Source: Elioraea sp. (GTDB lineage Bacteria; Pseudomonadota; Alphaproteobacteria; Acetobacterales; Acetobacteraceae). From it: 64,000 nucleotides of DNA. A program made the translations under genes and the position numbers. The notes under the pieces were generated by a model. That model saw nothing but the letters and a program-made list of their open reading frames with translations. It ran no database searches and was not told where the DNA came from. The stretch covers positions 25,311 to 89,310 of the forward strand of contig NZ_JALHPR010000019.1 in NCBI RefSeq assembly GCF_022842375.1, in the 5' to 3' direction. Position 1 is the stretch's first letter. Every line of letters begins with the position of its first letter. Below are positions 28,051-37,297 of this stretch, in pieces.

Positions 28051-29052
28051 ATGGAATTCCTCGACACGCTGCTGTTCGGCCTTTTCCTCGGCCAGCCCGG
28101 GTGGATGTGGCTCGCCTTCATCGGCATCGTCATCACGCTGCTGGTGCTCGATCTCGGCGTGCTGCACCGCGAGAGCCGCGAGATCGAGGTGCGCGAAAGC
28201 CTGATCCTGTCGGCCGGCTATATCGGCATCGGGCTGGCCTTCGGCGGCTGGGTCTGGTGGTACATGGGTGCCCGGTCGGGCATGGAGTACCTGACGGGGT
28301 TCCTCGTCGAGAAGTCGCTGGCGATGGACAATGTCTTCGTCATCGCCCTCATCTTCACGTATTTCGCGATCCCGCGCGTCCACCAGCACAGGGTGCTGTT
28401 CTGGGGCATCCTCGGCGTCATCGTGCTGCGCGCGATCATGATCGGCCTCGGTACCGCGCTGGTCACGCAGTTCAGCTGGATCCTCTACGTGTTCGGCGCC
28501 TTCCTCGTCATCACCGGCATCAAGATGCTGGTGATCGCCGACAGCATGCCGAAGATCGAGGACAACCCCGTGCTGCGCTTCATGAAGCGCCGCTTCAACG
28601 TGACGAACGAGCTGCACGGCGAGAAGTTCTTCGTGAAGCAGCCTGACCCCGTGACGGGCAGGCCCACCACCTTCCTGACGCCGCTGTTCCTCGCACTCGT
28701 GCTGATCGAGATCGCCGACGTGATCTTCGCGGTGGACAGCGTGCCGGCGATCTTCGCGATCACGCAGGACCCGTTCATCGTCTACACGAGCAACATCTTC
28801 GCCATCCTCGGCCTGCGCGCCCTCTACTTCGCGCTCGCCGCCGCGATCCACCGCTTCAAGTACCTCAAATACGCGCTCGCACTCGTGCTCGTGTTCATCG
28901 GGTTCAAGATCTTCGCCGTCGGCATCATCGGCAAGGTGCCGCCCTGGATCTCGCTCACCGTCACCTTCGGGCTGCTCGTCGGCGGCGTCATCTACTCGCT
29001 GATGCGCACCCGCGGCCCAAAGCCGGCCACGACCGACCCCGCGAAGGCCTGA
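28051..29052 (+). CDS. TerC/Alx family integral membrane protein
   Basis: A 333-aa polytopic membrane protein with about nine hydrophobic segments. The TerC signatures are seen: EKSLAMDNVFVIALIFTYF (acidic residues in a helix), IEIADVIFAVDSVPAIFAIT and FIVYTSNIFAILGLRALYF. These acidic intramembrane motifs are implicated in metal ion transport; Alx homologues export manganese and TerC is linked to tellurite resistance. The ATG at 28051 follows CAGGGA. It stands alone between the atp operon and an amidase gene. Substrate assignment to Mn2+ is by family only. Confidence 0.93.
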   Translation: MEFLDTLLFGLFLGQPGWMWLAFIGIVITLLVLDLGVLHRESREIEVRESLILSAGYIGIGLAFGGWVWWYMGARSGMEYLTGFLVEKSLAMDNVFVIALIFTYFAIPRVHQHRVLFWGILGVIVLRAIMIGLGTALVTQFSWILYVFGAFLVITGIKMLVIADSMPKIEDNPVLRFMKRRFNVTNELHGEKFFVKQPDPVTGRPTTFLTPLFLALVLIEIADVIFAVDSVPAIFAITQDPFIVYTSNIFAILGLRALYFALAAAIHRFKYLKYALALVLVFIGFKIFAVGIIGKVPPWISLTVTFGLLVGGVIYSLMRTRGPKPATTDPAKA

Positions 29053-29138
29053 CGCCTTCGGCGACTGGCTTGCCACGGCGCGGCGGGGCGATGATCCTGC
29101 CGCGCCGCTGCCGTTTCCACGCCGCCCGGAGCACCGCT

Positions 29139-30590
29139 ATGTCCGACATCGCCTTCGCGCCCGCCACCACGCTCGCGCGCCTCGTCCGGTCCGGAAAGAT
29201 CGGGGCGGCGGAACTGCTCGACCTCTATCTTGACCGCGTCGCTCGGTTCGATGGGGCGCTGAACGCCATCGTGGTGCGCGATGTCGCCTCGGCGAAGAAG
29301 GCGGCGCGTGCCATCGACCGCGCACGCGCGAAGGGCGAGGCGCTGCCCCCGCTCGCCGGCGTGCCGATGACGGTGAAGGAGAGCTTCAACCTCAAGGGCC
29401 ACCCCACCACCTGGGGCGACCCTGCGTACACGGGCAACATCGCGGCTGAGGATGCGCTCGCCGTCGCGCGCTTCAAGGCGGCCGGCGCGGTGGTGTTCGG
29501 CAAGTCGAACGTGCCGCTGATGCTGGCAGACTGGCAGAGCTACAACGCCATCTACGGCACCACCAACAACCCCTGGGACGTGACGCGCACGCCCGGCGGC
29601 TCCTCCGGCGGGTCGGCCGCGGCGCTGGCGGCTGGGATGACGGGGCTCGAGATCGGCTCGGACATCGGTGCCTCGATCCGCAACCCGGCGCATTACTGCG
29701 GCGTGTTCGGCCACAAGCCCACCTGGGGCATCTGTTCGCCCAGGGGCCACACCCTTGGCACGGTCGCGCAGGGCGACATCTCGGCGATCGGCCCCCTCGC
29801 CCGCTCGGCCGGTGACCTGGCGCTGGCGCTCGACGTGATGGCCGGGCCCGACGAGATCGACGGCGCCGGCTGGCGCCTCGCCCTGCCTAAGCCGCGGACG
29901 AAGGGGCTGAAGGGCCTGCGCGTCGCCGTGGTGGCGGAGGATGCGAACGCCGAGGTCGACACGCGCTACGCGGCCTTGATCGCCGATCTCGCCCGCGCGC
30001 TCAGGAAGGAAGGGGCGAAGGTCTCGCTCACCGCGCGCCCCGCGTTCGATACGGCGGCGATGGCGCGCACCTACATCCTGATGCTCAGGGCCGCCACCTC
30101 GGGGCGCCTCCCCGACGCCGCCGTCGCGCGCTGGCAGGCGGAAGCTGGCAAGCGTGGGGCCGACGATGCGTCCTACGTCGCGCTGATGGCCCGCGGCAAC
30201 ACCCTCACCCACCGCGACTGGCTCAGGCTGAACGAGGCCCGCCACGTGATGCGCCATGCCTGGGCAGCGTTCTTCCAGGAGTGGGACGTGGTTCTCACCC
30301 CCTGCGCCTCGGGCCCCGCCTTCCCGCATGACCAGGTGGGCGAGCGGCAGGACCGGACGATCATGGTCAACGGCCATGCGCAACCGGTGACCGACCAGCT
30401 CTTCTGGGCCGGCTATCCGGGCCTGTTCTACCTGCCCGCGACGGCGGCCCCCCTCGGCACGATCGATGGGCTTCCGGTCGGCGTGCAGATCATCGGCGCG
30501 CAGCATGACGACCGAACGACGATCGCGGTCGCCGGGATGATCGAGAAGGCCTGGGCGCCCTTCGTTCCGCCGCCCGGGTTCGACGCGTAA
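29139..30590 (+). CDS. Amidase signature family hydrolase
   Basis: A 483-aa enzyme of the amidase signature family, hydrolysing carboxylic amides by a Ser-cisSer-Lys triad. The Lys lies in GVPMTVKESFN, the Gly/Ser-rich loop is TPGGSSGGSAAALAAG, and the nucleophilic Ser is in SDIGASIRNPA. The C-terminal segment GTIDGLPVGVQIIGAQHDD is also typical. It is not GatA, since no gatB/gatC lies near and the C-terminal motifs differ. The ATG at 29139 was chosen; an upstream frame adds only Arg-rich sequence. It converges on the EF-hand gene with four bases between stops. Confidence 0.92.
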   Translation: MSDIAFAPATTLARLVRSGKIGAAELLDLYLDRVARFDGALNAIVVRDVASAKKAARAIDRARAKGEALPPLAGVPMTVKESFNLKGHPTTWGDPAYTGNIAAEDALAVARFKAAGAVVFGKSNVPLMLADWQSYNAIYGTTNNPWDVTRTPGGSSGGSAAALAAGMTGLEIGSDIGASIRNPAHYCGVFGHKPTWGICSPRGHTLGTVAQGDISAIGPLARSAGDLALALDVMAGPDEIDGAGWRLALPKPRTKGLKGLRVAVVAEDANAEVDTRYAALIADLARALRKEGAKVSLTARPAFDTAAMARTYILMLRAATSGRLPDAAVARWQAEAGKRGADDASYVALMARGNTLTHRDWLRLNEARHVMRHAWAAFFQEWDVVLTPCASGPAFPHDQVGERQDRTIMVNGHAQPVTDQLFWAGYPGLFYLPATAAPLGTIDGLPVGVQIIGAQHDDRTTIAVAGMIEKAWAPFVPPPGFDA

Positions 30591-30594
30591 CGTC

Positions 30595-31476
30595 CTACCT
30601 TTGCGGCAGCCCCAGCATCGGGCCGAGCTGGTCGAGCAGGGTGCGCAGCGCGCCGACCTGGCCCGCGAGAGCGGCACCGCCGAGCGGGGGGCCCGCCACG
30701 GCCGCGGCCGGCGGCGCGGCGGGACCCGCGATGCCCGGCATGGGTGAGCGGTCCTGCAGCATCTCCGCCTGAGAGAGGCTGCCCGAGCCATCGTAATCGT
30801 AGCTGTGGATCAGCAGCTGCGCCGCCACGATGCCACCCAGCGCGCCTGCACCGAGAGCGGTCGCGAGCTGGTCGAGTTCAGCGCCGGTCGCCAGCATCGC
30901 CATGTGCGTCGCCCCGCGCACCAGGCGGGCAAGCTCTGCCGGGGTGAGAACCCCGTCGCGCGTCACGTCGGCCCAGGCGAACACGGCCGTCATGCACCCT
31001 GCCGCATCGCCGCTGCAGGCCGCCTCGAACCCATCCAGCGCACCGAGGAACGACAGCCCCTCGCCATGCAGCGCGGCGAGCCCGCCCGCGATGGCGGGGC
31101 ACCGTGCCCATTGCGTCGCCGGCGCATCGCCGGGGATCACGTCATCGGGCTGTTTCGGCCCTGGGGTTCGGGTTTCGAGCTGGGTGCCCTGGGCCCGCAT
31201 GATCAGCCGCGTCTGGTCGGCGTCATCGGCGACCGCGAGAGTGAAGCCGCCGCCCTCGGCCGTGCGCGCGACGCGCCACAGCTCCTGCGGCCCCTGCTGC
31301 GGCAGCAGCGCCCAGTAGCGGCCCGTGAGGAACAGCAGCGCGCCGGGGTCGGTGCACTGGCCGTTCGCCCACAGACCCTGCGCGGCCTGCGGGATCGTCC
31401 CAGGCTGAGCGGGCTGGGCCTCGACGACGGCGGGAATGGCGAGGGAGAGGGCAAGGGCGGCAGCGAGACGCATCAT
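30595..31476 (-). CDS. Exported EF-hand-containing protein, unknown function
   Basis: A 293-aa protein with a signal peptide (RLAAALALSLAIPAVVEAQ). Two EF-hand loops are visible near residues 170-230: DVTRDGVLTPAE, and DYDGSGSLSQAE with complete Ca2+ ligand positions. Between the signal and the EF-hands lies a lipocalin-size domain starting LWANGQCTDPGALLFLTGRYWAL, resembling small exported proteins that open with GxW..C.DP. The C-terminus is Pro/Ala/Gly-rich. Its ATG overlaps the stop of the five-repeat protein upstream (ATGA), so the two form an operon and may act together in the periplasm. No specific function can be assigned. Confidence 0.72.
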   Translation of the reverse strand: MMRLAAALALSLAIPAVVEAQPAQPGTIPQAAQGLWANGQCTDPGALLFLTGRYWALLPQQGPQELWRVARTAEGGGFTLAVADDADQTRLIMRAQGTQLETRTPGPKQPDDVIPGDAPATQWARCPAIAGGLAALHGEGLSFLGALDGFEAACSGDAAGCMTAVFAWADVTRDGVLTPAELARLVRGATHMAMLATGAELDQLATALGAGALGGIVAAQLLIHSYDYDGSGSLSQAEMLQDRSPMPGIAGPAAPPAAAVAGPPLGGAALAGQVGALRTLLDQLGPMLGLPQR

Positions 31477-32996
31477 GGCGCGATCCTGATGTCTGCGCCG
31501 GCGCAGAGGTCTGCCCCGGCAATGCGGGCGGTGCGGCGGTCGCGGAATACGGCCGTCACATCATAGGCACACACGCCGTCCTGCGGTGGCGAGAGGCTGA
31601 ACCCCTGGCCGACGCCGATGATCGCATCGCCCAGCCTGTCCGGACCCCGCGGCGCGCCGGGCGGGTCGGCGTGCAGTGCCACGATCGGCGCTGTGCCGGC
31701 ATTGACGATGCGCGCGGCCCCCGCCACCGGCGCCGAGGTCCAGCCCGCCTCGATCGCGAGCTCGGTCAGGCGGCAGAAATCGAGGCCCGCCCTCTCCTCC
31801 CGCTCACCGTTGTCGTAGACCACGCGCAGCGTGGTGGCGCAGGCAGGCGCCCGTCCGGCGGGAACGCGGATCGTGCCGCCCGGCGGCATGATGTCGGCAC
31901 CTAGCCTGTCGGGCCCCTCGCTCGCGGCACCATCGGCGAAGGAATAGAGCTCCATCACCGTGCGGCCGGAGCGGTTGACGATGCCGATGGTCCCCGGCGA
32001 GGAGGCACCCGGTGGTGCAGCGGCGCCGCCCGAAGCCGGTGGATCGGCCCCCGTCCAGCCAGGCGCGATCACGATCTCGGTCGTCGTGCAGAAATCGATG
32101 CCGGACCGCTGCTCGCGCGTGCCGTCGTCATAGGTGATGGCAAGCGTGCTCGCGCAGGCAGGCGGCGTGGCGGACGGAAGGGTGATGGCGCGGCCGTCAT
32201 CCATCGTGTCGGCGCCGAGACGGTCAGCCCCGCGGTTGGGCGAACCATCGGCGAAGACGTAGACCTCGAACACCGTGCGGCCGGAACGGTTGACGATGCT
32301 CACCTGCCCGGCCGCCGCCGCTGCCCCCCCGCCACTCCCGCCGAGCGCCTCAGCCGTCGTCCAGCCGGGGGTGATGGCGAGTGCGGTGATGGCGCAGAGG
32401 TCGATGGCCCGCCGCTCCTCCGCCCCGCCATTGTCGAACACCACGCGGACGTCATAGCTGCAGCCGGAATCGGGGAAGCGGGCGGTGAAGGTGGCGCCTC
32501 GCGGGATGACAGCGCTGCCGAGGCGGTCCTCGCCCCACTCCGTCTCCTGCGTGCCGGAGATGAAGAGCTGCTGGATGCTGCGTGGCGAGCGGTTCTCGAT
32601 CGCGATCTCGCGCTCCTGCACCTGCACCGGGATGGCGCGCGCGAAGGACACCTCGCGCGTTCGGCACACGTCCTGCCGCTCACGCACCTCCTCCTCGCCA
32701 TCCTCGAAGACGATGCGGATGTCGACCGAACAGCCGAAGCCGGCGGGAAGCCGCACCCGGAACGTTCCGGCCGCCGCAACCACCTCGCTGCCGAGCCTGT
32801 CGGGCCCCCAGCCGCGCGCACCTTGCCCGGCGCGTGCGACGTAGAGCTCCTGCAGCGTCACCTCGCCGTCGTTCTTGATGGTGAATTGAGGCCCGGGCTG
32901 CGGCGCCTGCGGCGGCCGCTGCTGCTGTGGTTGCTGAGCCAGGGCGGGAAGGGCGAGCAGCACGGCGACCAGCACGGCGACGAGACGCTTGACCAT
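31473..32996 (-). CDS. Exported protein with five tandem cysteine-paired beta repeats
   Basis: A 507-aa protein with a clear signal peptide (VKRLVAVLVAVLLALPALAQQ), a Gln/Pro linker and five homologous ~78-residue repeats at about residues 38-115, 131-208, 232-310, 337-415 and 428-506. Each runs: I.NRS...I.ELY.S, G.DRLG...I..G, then C....V.FDDG..E.R...D.C...E..I. Each has two cysteines exactly 22 positions apart (89/111, 179/201, 281/303, 386/408, 476/498), suggesting one disulfide per repeat. Gly/Ala/Pro linkers separate repeats 2-3 and 3-4. ATG 32996 starts the signal peptide; the longer upstream frame overlaps the arginase gene and is not used. I know no named function. Confidence 0.8.
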   Translation of the reverse strand: MVKRLVAVLVAVLLALPALAQQPQQQRPPQAPQPGPQFTIKNDGEVTLQELYVARAGQGARGWGPDRLGSEVVAAAGTFRVRLPAGFGCSVDIRIVFEDGEEEVRERQDVCRTREVSFARAIPVQVQEREIAIENRSPRSIQQLFISGTQETEWGEDRLGSAVIPRGATFTARFPDSGCSYDVRVVFDNGGAEERRAIDLCAITALAITPGWTTAEALGGSGGGAAAAAGQVSIVNRSGRTVFEVYVFADGSPNRGADRLGADTMDDGRAITLPSATPPACASTLAITYDDGTREQRSGIDFCTTTEIVIAPGWTGADPPASGGAAAPPGASSPGTIGIVNRSGRTVMELYSFADGAASEGPDRLGADIMPPGGTIRVPAGRAPACATTLRVVYDNGEREERAGLDFCRLTELAIEAGWTSAPVAGAARIVNAGTAPIVALHADPPGAPRGPDRLGDAIIGVGQGFSLSPPQDGVCAYDVTAVFRDRRTARIAGADLCAGADIRIAP

Positions 32997-33067
32997 GGGG
33001 CGAGCCCTCCATTTTGCCGAAGGCTCGCACGGGAGGTTGCGGGAGGGCAATCGCCCCCGAAAAGGGC

Positions 33068-33934
33068 TCAGCGATCGCCGAGTGCCGCCACAGCCATGTC
33101 GACCGCCAGCCGGGCGCCGCGGCCCGAGGGGTCGCCGCCCGGGTCGTAGGCGGCAAGCCCGAGGCAGGCGAGCGGCACGGCGCTCGCCGCCGCCGCGATC
33201 GAGGCGATGAGGTCCGCCCGCGCGGGCCACAGCGGGGCGGGGGTCAGCGCCCCTGGCACCGCCTCGGGCCCGGCGACGTCGAGGTCGATATGCATGTACC
33301 AGGCGGGCGCCGCGCCGGCCCTGGGGCCGAGCAACGCGGCGGTGCGCTCGCCCGCATCCTCGCCCATCGCCGCCGCGTCGAGCCGCGCAATCGGGTGCGC
33401 GGCGAGTGCGGCTTCCTCCTCCGCATCGAGATCGGAGGCGCCGATCAGCGCGGCGGCTTCCGGCCGCACGGGGATGCGCAGGCCGGCACGCTCGCGCCAG
33501 TCATCGAACTCCCAGCCGAGGCACACGGCGAAGGGCATGCCGCCGAGCAGGCCGGTGCCGGTGGTGGCCAGTGTGTGCATGTCGCCATGCGCATCGTACC
33601 AGACGATCCCAACATCGCCCTTCGCCCGCGCCACGCCGCCGGCTGGCCCGACCGCGCCGGTGCAGTTGCCTTCGAGCACCAGCGGGAAGCGCCCCTGCGC
33701 GATGGCATCGGCCACCGCATCGGAGGTGCGCGCGGCGAGCCAGCCGATATTCGTCACCGTGTCGCGCGTGCGCTTCCCGCGCGGGAGATCGACCGTCACC
33801 GCATCGGCCAGCGTATGTCCTGCCTCGGCGAGAGCGAGGCCGAGGCCGGCGCCGAGCATCGCTGCCGGCCCCTTCGCAGGCCCCCAGCGCCCGACATCGC
33901 CGGCGAAGGGAACGAGGATCGGTTGGATCAGCAT
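33068..33934 (-). CDS. Arginase/ureohydrolase-fold protein
   Basis: A 288-aa protein of the arginase-deacetylase fold. Metal-site motifs 2 and 3 are present: WYDAHGDMHT and HIDLDVAGPEAVPG. The first motif, normally GGDHS with a metal-ligand His, reads LEGNCTGAVG here, so one Mn ligand is replaced. GLLGGMPFAVCLG also fits the family. True arginases or agmatinases usually keep GGDH, so the substrate is uncertain; members with GNC are seen in arginase-like proteins of unknown specificity. The gene stands alone on the minus strand, 71 bases before the five-repeat gene. Confidence 0.82.
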   Translation of the reverse strand: MLIQPILVPFAGDVGRWGPAKGPAAMLGAGLGLALAEAGHTLADAVTVDLPRGKRTRDTVTNIGWLAARTSDAVADAIAQGRFPLVLEGNCTGAVGPAGGVARAKGDVGIVWYDAHGDMHTLATTGTGLLGGMPFAVCLGWEFDDWRERAGLRIPVRPEAAALIGASDLDAEEEAALAAHPIARLDAAAMGEDAGERTAALLGPRAGAAPAWYMHIDLDVAGPEAVPGALTPAPLWPARADLIASIAAAASAVPLACLGLAAYDPGGDPSGRGARLAVDMAVAALGDR

Positions 33935-33999
33935 GGCGGCCTCCGCTCATCATCCAGGGCGATCGCACAAGAAGGGCGCTCGCCAATGCCCAGTTTCTT

Positions 34000-34025
34000 C
34001 CCTCTCCCGCCCAGGCGGGAGAGGG
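34000..34025. repeat. Perfect 12-bp palindrome CCCTCTCCCGCC / GGCGGGAGAGGG
   Basis: The two arms (34000-34011 and 34014-34025) are separated by two bases and extend by a further A:T and G:T pair. The purine/pyrimidine asymmetry of the arms makes an extremely stable hairpin in RNA of either strand. It may act as a terminator or a REP-like element upstream of the arginase-like gene; there is no T-run. Confidence 0.6.
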
Positions 34026-34218
34026 AGAAGGAAGCAGCGGTCGCGGCGTAAGTCACGCGGCAAGCGCACGTCACCTGGTCATCACCGGTGGTCGAGACGA
34101 CAGCAACCGCGCGACGCTGAAGCGGTGCCGCGCGCTGGCCCCTGGCCGCGCGGGGACCGCAGATACCCGTGCGGGATCGCCCGCCCCCTCAACCGCCTCG
34201 TCTAAGTGGCCGTCTGAC

Positions 34219-34364
34219 AATTCTACTGCCGCGACCGACCGGCTTTGGTTTGCTGCGCTTTCCGGTGCTCACGGCCCCCGTTCTTCCGCTGCGCGGGGCG
34301 GAGGCCGCTGCGCGCCGGTTCTCGGAAACCGCGCCATTCGACTCACGGCAGTGAATTCTCAAAC
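34219..34364 (+). repeat. MITE-like intergenic repeat, copy A
   Basis: This ~146-base segment is matched, inverted, by 51123-51260. Its ends form imperfect terminal inverted repeats: AATTCTACTGCC on the left (34219-34230) and GGCAGTGAATT on the right (34347-34357). The best-conserved internal part (34263-34275 and 34302-34364) includes GGTGCTCACGGC and CGCTGCGCGCCGGTTCTCG. Copy A has roughly 18 bases extra in the middle. It begins 19 bases after the priA stop (minus strand). It has no coding capacity, so movement would need a transposase supplied elsewhere. Confidence 0.8.
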
Positions 34365-34382
34365 GGGCTCCGAACGCGGGCG

Positions 34383-36551
34383 CTACAGGAAACTCACAGG
34401 ATCGACATCCACGTCGATGCGCGCCGCGCGCGGCACCGTGGTGCGCGCGAGCCAATCACCCAGCAGCGCCTGAACGTCGATGCCGCGCGAGGCCTTCAGC
34501 AACAGCCGCCGCCGATGCTGGCCGCGCAGGATGGAGAGCGGCGCAGGCGCGGGGCCGAGGATGCGGAACCCCTCTCCCTCCGGCGCCGTCGCGCGCAGCG
34601 CCGACGCTGCCTCGTCAGCCACGGCACCATCGGGCGAGGAGACGATGATCGCCGCCAGCCTGCCGAAGGGCGGCCAGCCACCGGCGCGACGCTCCTCCAT
34701 CTCCTCCGCCACGAAACGATCGACGTCGCCCGAGACCAGCGCGCGCATCACGGCATGGTCGGGCGACCAGGTTTGCAGCAGCACGCGGCCCGCATGCTCG
34801 GCCCGACCCGCACGGCCGCCCACCTGGTGCAGCACCTGGAAGCTGCGCTCCGCCGCACGCAAATCCCCGCCAGCAAGGCCCAGGTCGGCATCGACGACCC
34901 CGACGAGGGTGAGATGCGGGAAGTGCCAGCCCTTGGCGACGAGCTGCGTGCCGATGATGAGATCGACCTCGCGCTTCTCGATCATCGTCGCGTAATGCGC
35001 CGCCCCCGCAGCACCATGGATGGTGTCGGAGCTCATCTCGGCGATGCGCACGCCCTCGAAACGGTCGCGGCATTCGGCGGCGATCCGCTCGACGCCAGGG
35101 CCGACGGGGGTGAGGGAACCTTCGGCGCCGCATTCCGGGCAGGCGGGGGGAACGGGTTCCGCGTGGCCGCAATGGTGGCATTCGAGGCGGCGGAGATAGC
35201 GATGCTCGACCAGCCAGGCGGTGCAGTTCGGGCACTGGAAGCGATGCCCGCAGGCACGGCAGAGGGTGAGTGGGGCGAAGCCGCGGCGGTTGAGGAACAG
35301 CAGCGCCTGTTCGCCTCGCGCCAGCGTCTCGGTGATCGCCGTGGCAAGCGGTGGCGCGATGAAATGCCCGCGCGCGGGCGGCGTGGCACGCAGGTCGATC
35401 ACGCCGACATCGGGCATGCCGGCGCTGCCATGACGTTCGGGCAGATGCAGCCGCTGGTGCCGCCCGCGTTCGACATTCGCCAGCGTCTCGAGAGAGGGCG
35501 TGGCGGAGACGAGAACGGCGGGAATGTCGGTCAGGTGCGCGCGCACCAGCGCCATGTCGCGCGCGTGATAGGCAACGCCATCCTCCTGCTTGAACGCCGT
35601 CTCATGCTCCTCGTCCACCACGATGAGGCCGAGATCAGGGAAGGGCAGGAACAGCGCCGAACGCGCGCCGACGACGATGGGCGCGCGCCCTTCCGCCACC
35701 GCCCGCCAGGTGTCGCGCCGGCGGGCTCCCGTCACCTCCGAATGCCAGACGAACGGATCGGTACCGAATCGTTGCCGGAACCGCGCGATCACCTGGGCCG
35801 ACAGCGCGATCTCGGGCAGCAGAACCAGCGCCTGGCGCCCGCGCGCCACCGCTTCGGCCACAGCTTCGAGATACACCTCCGTCTTGCCCGACCCCGTCAC
35901 GCCGTCGAGCAGCGTCGCGCCCGACCCTCCCCGTACCACCGCCGCGCGAAGGCTCGCCGCCGCCGCGGCCTGGGCCGGCGACAGCAGCGGTGGTGTGCCG
36001 GCGGAGAGGTCGGGCCGCTCGGCGTCGCGCGGCAGCAGCGCGGGGATGAGGAGGCCGGCATCGCGCATCGCCTTGATCACGCCGACGCCGACGCCAGCGG
36101 CGCGCGCGAGATCGGACGCGGCCCAGGGCACGGGTGCCTCGGCCAGGACGGCGGCGACGCGCGCGCGCGATGGCGGCAGCGATGCCGCATCGACGCCCTC
36201 GCCCAGCATCACGCCGGGCCTGCGCGGCGGCGGGGTCAGCGCGCCGGGCACGGACAGCGCCATGCGCAGCACCGCGCCGGGGGGAGAGAGCGTCCAATGC
36301 GCCACCCAGTCGATGAAGCGCATGAGCGGGGCGGTCATCGGCGGGGCAGGCAGCAGGGCCGAGAGCGGGCGGAGCTTCGCCGCCGCCACCCCACCATCGG
36401 CCTCGCCGTGCCAGACCACGCCGGCAAGCGTCCGCCCCCCCAGCGGCGCGGTCACGAGGGTTCCCGGCGTCGCATCCCAGCCCTCGGGCACCGCATAGTC
36501 GTAGGGGCCGGCGAGCGGCAGGGGCAACAGCACGGGGACGCGCCCGGGCAC
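34383..36551 (-). CDS. priA: Primosomal replication restart helicase PriA
   Basis: A 722-aa DNA helicase that reloads the replisome at stalled forks. The N-terminal DNA-binding domain starts [18 protein letters not shown]. The helicase core has the P-loop [24 protein letters not shown] (Walker B) and SATPSLET. The PriA zinc-binding module is present as eight cysteines ([13 protein letters not shown] ... CHHCGH ... CPECG), followed by [12 protein letters not shown] and [11 protein letters not shown] 36551 is preceded by AGGA seven bases upstream and leaves a 76-base promoter region to tal. An in-frame ATG at 36611 has no RBS and would leave only 16 bases, so it is less likely. Confidence 0.96.
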   Translation of the reverse strand: MPGRVPVLLPLPLAGPYDYAVPEGWDATPGTLVTAPLGGRTLAGVVWHGEADGGVAAAKLRPLSALLPAPPMTAPLMRFIDWVAHWTLSPPGAVLRMALSVPGALTPPPRRPGVMLGEGVDAASLPPSRARVAAVLAEAPVPWAASDLARAAGVGVGVIKAMRDAGLLIPALLPRDAERPDLSAGTPPLLSPAQAAAAASLRAAVVRGGSGATLLDGVTGSGKTEVYLEAVAEAVARGRQALVLLPEIALSAQVIARFRQRFGTDPFVWHSEVTGARRRDTWRAVAEGRAPIVVGARSALFLPFPDLGLIVVDEEHETAFKQEDGVAYHARDMALVRAHLTDIPAVLVSATPSLETLANVERGRHQRLHLPERHGSAGMPDVGVIDLRATPPARGHFIAPPLATAITETLARGEQALLFLNRRGFAPLTLCRACGHRFQCPNCTAWLVEHRYLRRLECHHCGHAEPVPPACPECGAEGSLTPVGPGVERIAAECRDRFEGVRIAEMSSDTIHGAAGAAHYATMIEKREVDLIIGTQLVAKGWHFPHLTLVGVVDADLGLAGGDLRAAERSFQVLHQVGGRAGRAEHAGRVLLQTWSPDHAVMRALVSGDVDRFVAEEMEERRAGGWPPFGRLAAIIVSSPDGAVADEAASALRATAPEGEGFRILGPAPAPLSILRGQHRRRLLLKASRGIDVQALLGDWLARTTVPRAARIDVDVDPVSFL

Positions 36552-36627
36552 GCGCCCATCCTGTCGCTTTGCCTCGCCGCCCTGCGGGTCTATGGTCGTG
36601 CCGCCTTCCATCGGAGATCAGTTTCGC

Positions 36628-37284
36628 ATGAAGTTCTTCGTCGACACCGCCGACGTTGCCGAAATCCGCTCACTCGCCGAACTCGGCATGGTGGACGGGG
36701 TGACCACGAACCCCTCGCTCATCGCCAAGTCGGGCCGGAAGATCGCCGAGGTGATCGCCGAGATCTGCGATGCCGTGCCCGGCCCCGTCTCGGCCGAGGT
36801 GACCGCGACCGCGTTCGACGGGATGATGAAGGAAGGCCGGTACCTCAAGGCGATCGCGCCCAATGTCGCGGTGAAGGTTCCGTTGACGGTCGATGGCCTG
36901 CGCGCCTGCAAGGCGCTGACGGGCGAAGGGGCGATGGTCAACGTCACGCTCTGCTTCTCCGCCGCCCAGGCGCTGCTCGCCGCCAAGGCGGGGGCGACGT
37001 TCGTGTCGCCCTTCGTCGGGCGGCTCGACGACATCGGGCAGGACGGGATGGAGCTGATCGCCGACATCGTCGAGATCTACGCCAACTATCCCGCGCTCAC
37101 GACAGAGGTTCTCGTCGCCTCCGTGCGCCACCCGATCCATGTCGTGCAATCGGCCAAGCTGGGGGCGGACGTCGCCACCGTGCCGCCCGCGGTGCTGCGC
37201 GCGCTGTTCCACCACCCGCTGACCGACAAGGGCCTGGCCGCCTTCCTGGCGGACTGGGCCAAGACCGGCCAGTCGATCCTTTGA
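36628..37284 (+). CDS. tal: Transaldolase, short fructose-6-phosphate-aldolase-like type
   Basis: A 218-aa class I aldolase-fold enzyme. It begins [16 protein letters not shown] and has [13 protein letters not shown], the Schiff-base Lys in NVAVKVPLT, and [17 protein letters not shown] with [11 protein letters not shown]. This is the short (~220 aa) transaldolase/F6P aldolase group; members in alphaproteobacteria usually function as pentose-phosphate transaldolases, but the sequence alone does not separate the two activities. It is divergent from priA and followed after 13 bases by DUF484 and xerC. Confidence 0.94.
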   Translation: MKFFVDTADVAEIRSLAELGMVDGVTTNPSLIAKSGRKIAEVIAEICDAVPGPVSAEVTATAFDGMMKEGRYLKAIAPNVAVKVPLTVDGLRACKALTGEGAMVNVTLCFSAAQALLAAKAGATFVSPFVGRLDDIGQDGMELIADIVEIYANYPALTTEVLVASVRHPIHVVQSAKLGADVATVPPAVLRALFHHPLTDKGLAAFLADWAKTGQSIL

Positions 37285-37297
37285 GGAGCGGCGGGGC

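Larger units (their letters stand above)
33935..34382. other. 448-base intergenic region between priA and the arginase-like gene
   Basis: No coding sequence is supported. It contains a strong palindrome (34000-34025) and one copy of the MITE-like repeat (34219-34364), described separately. The remainder is GC-rich without recognisable motifs; the promoter of the arginase-like gene should lie in its left part. Confidence 0.6.
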
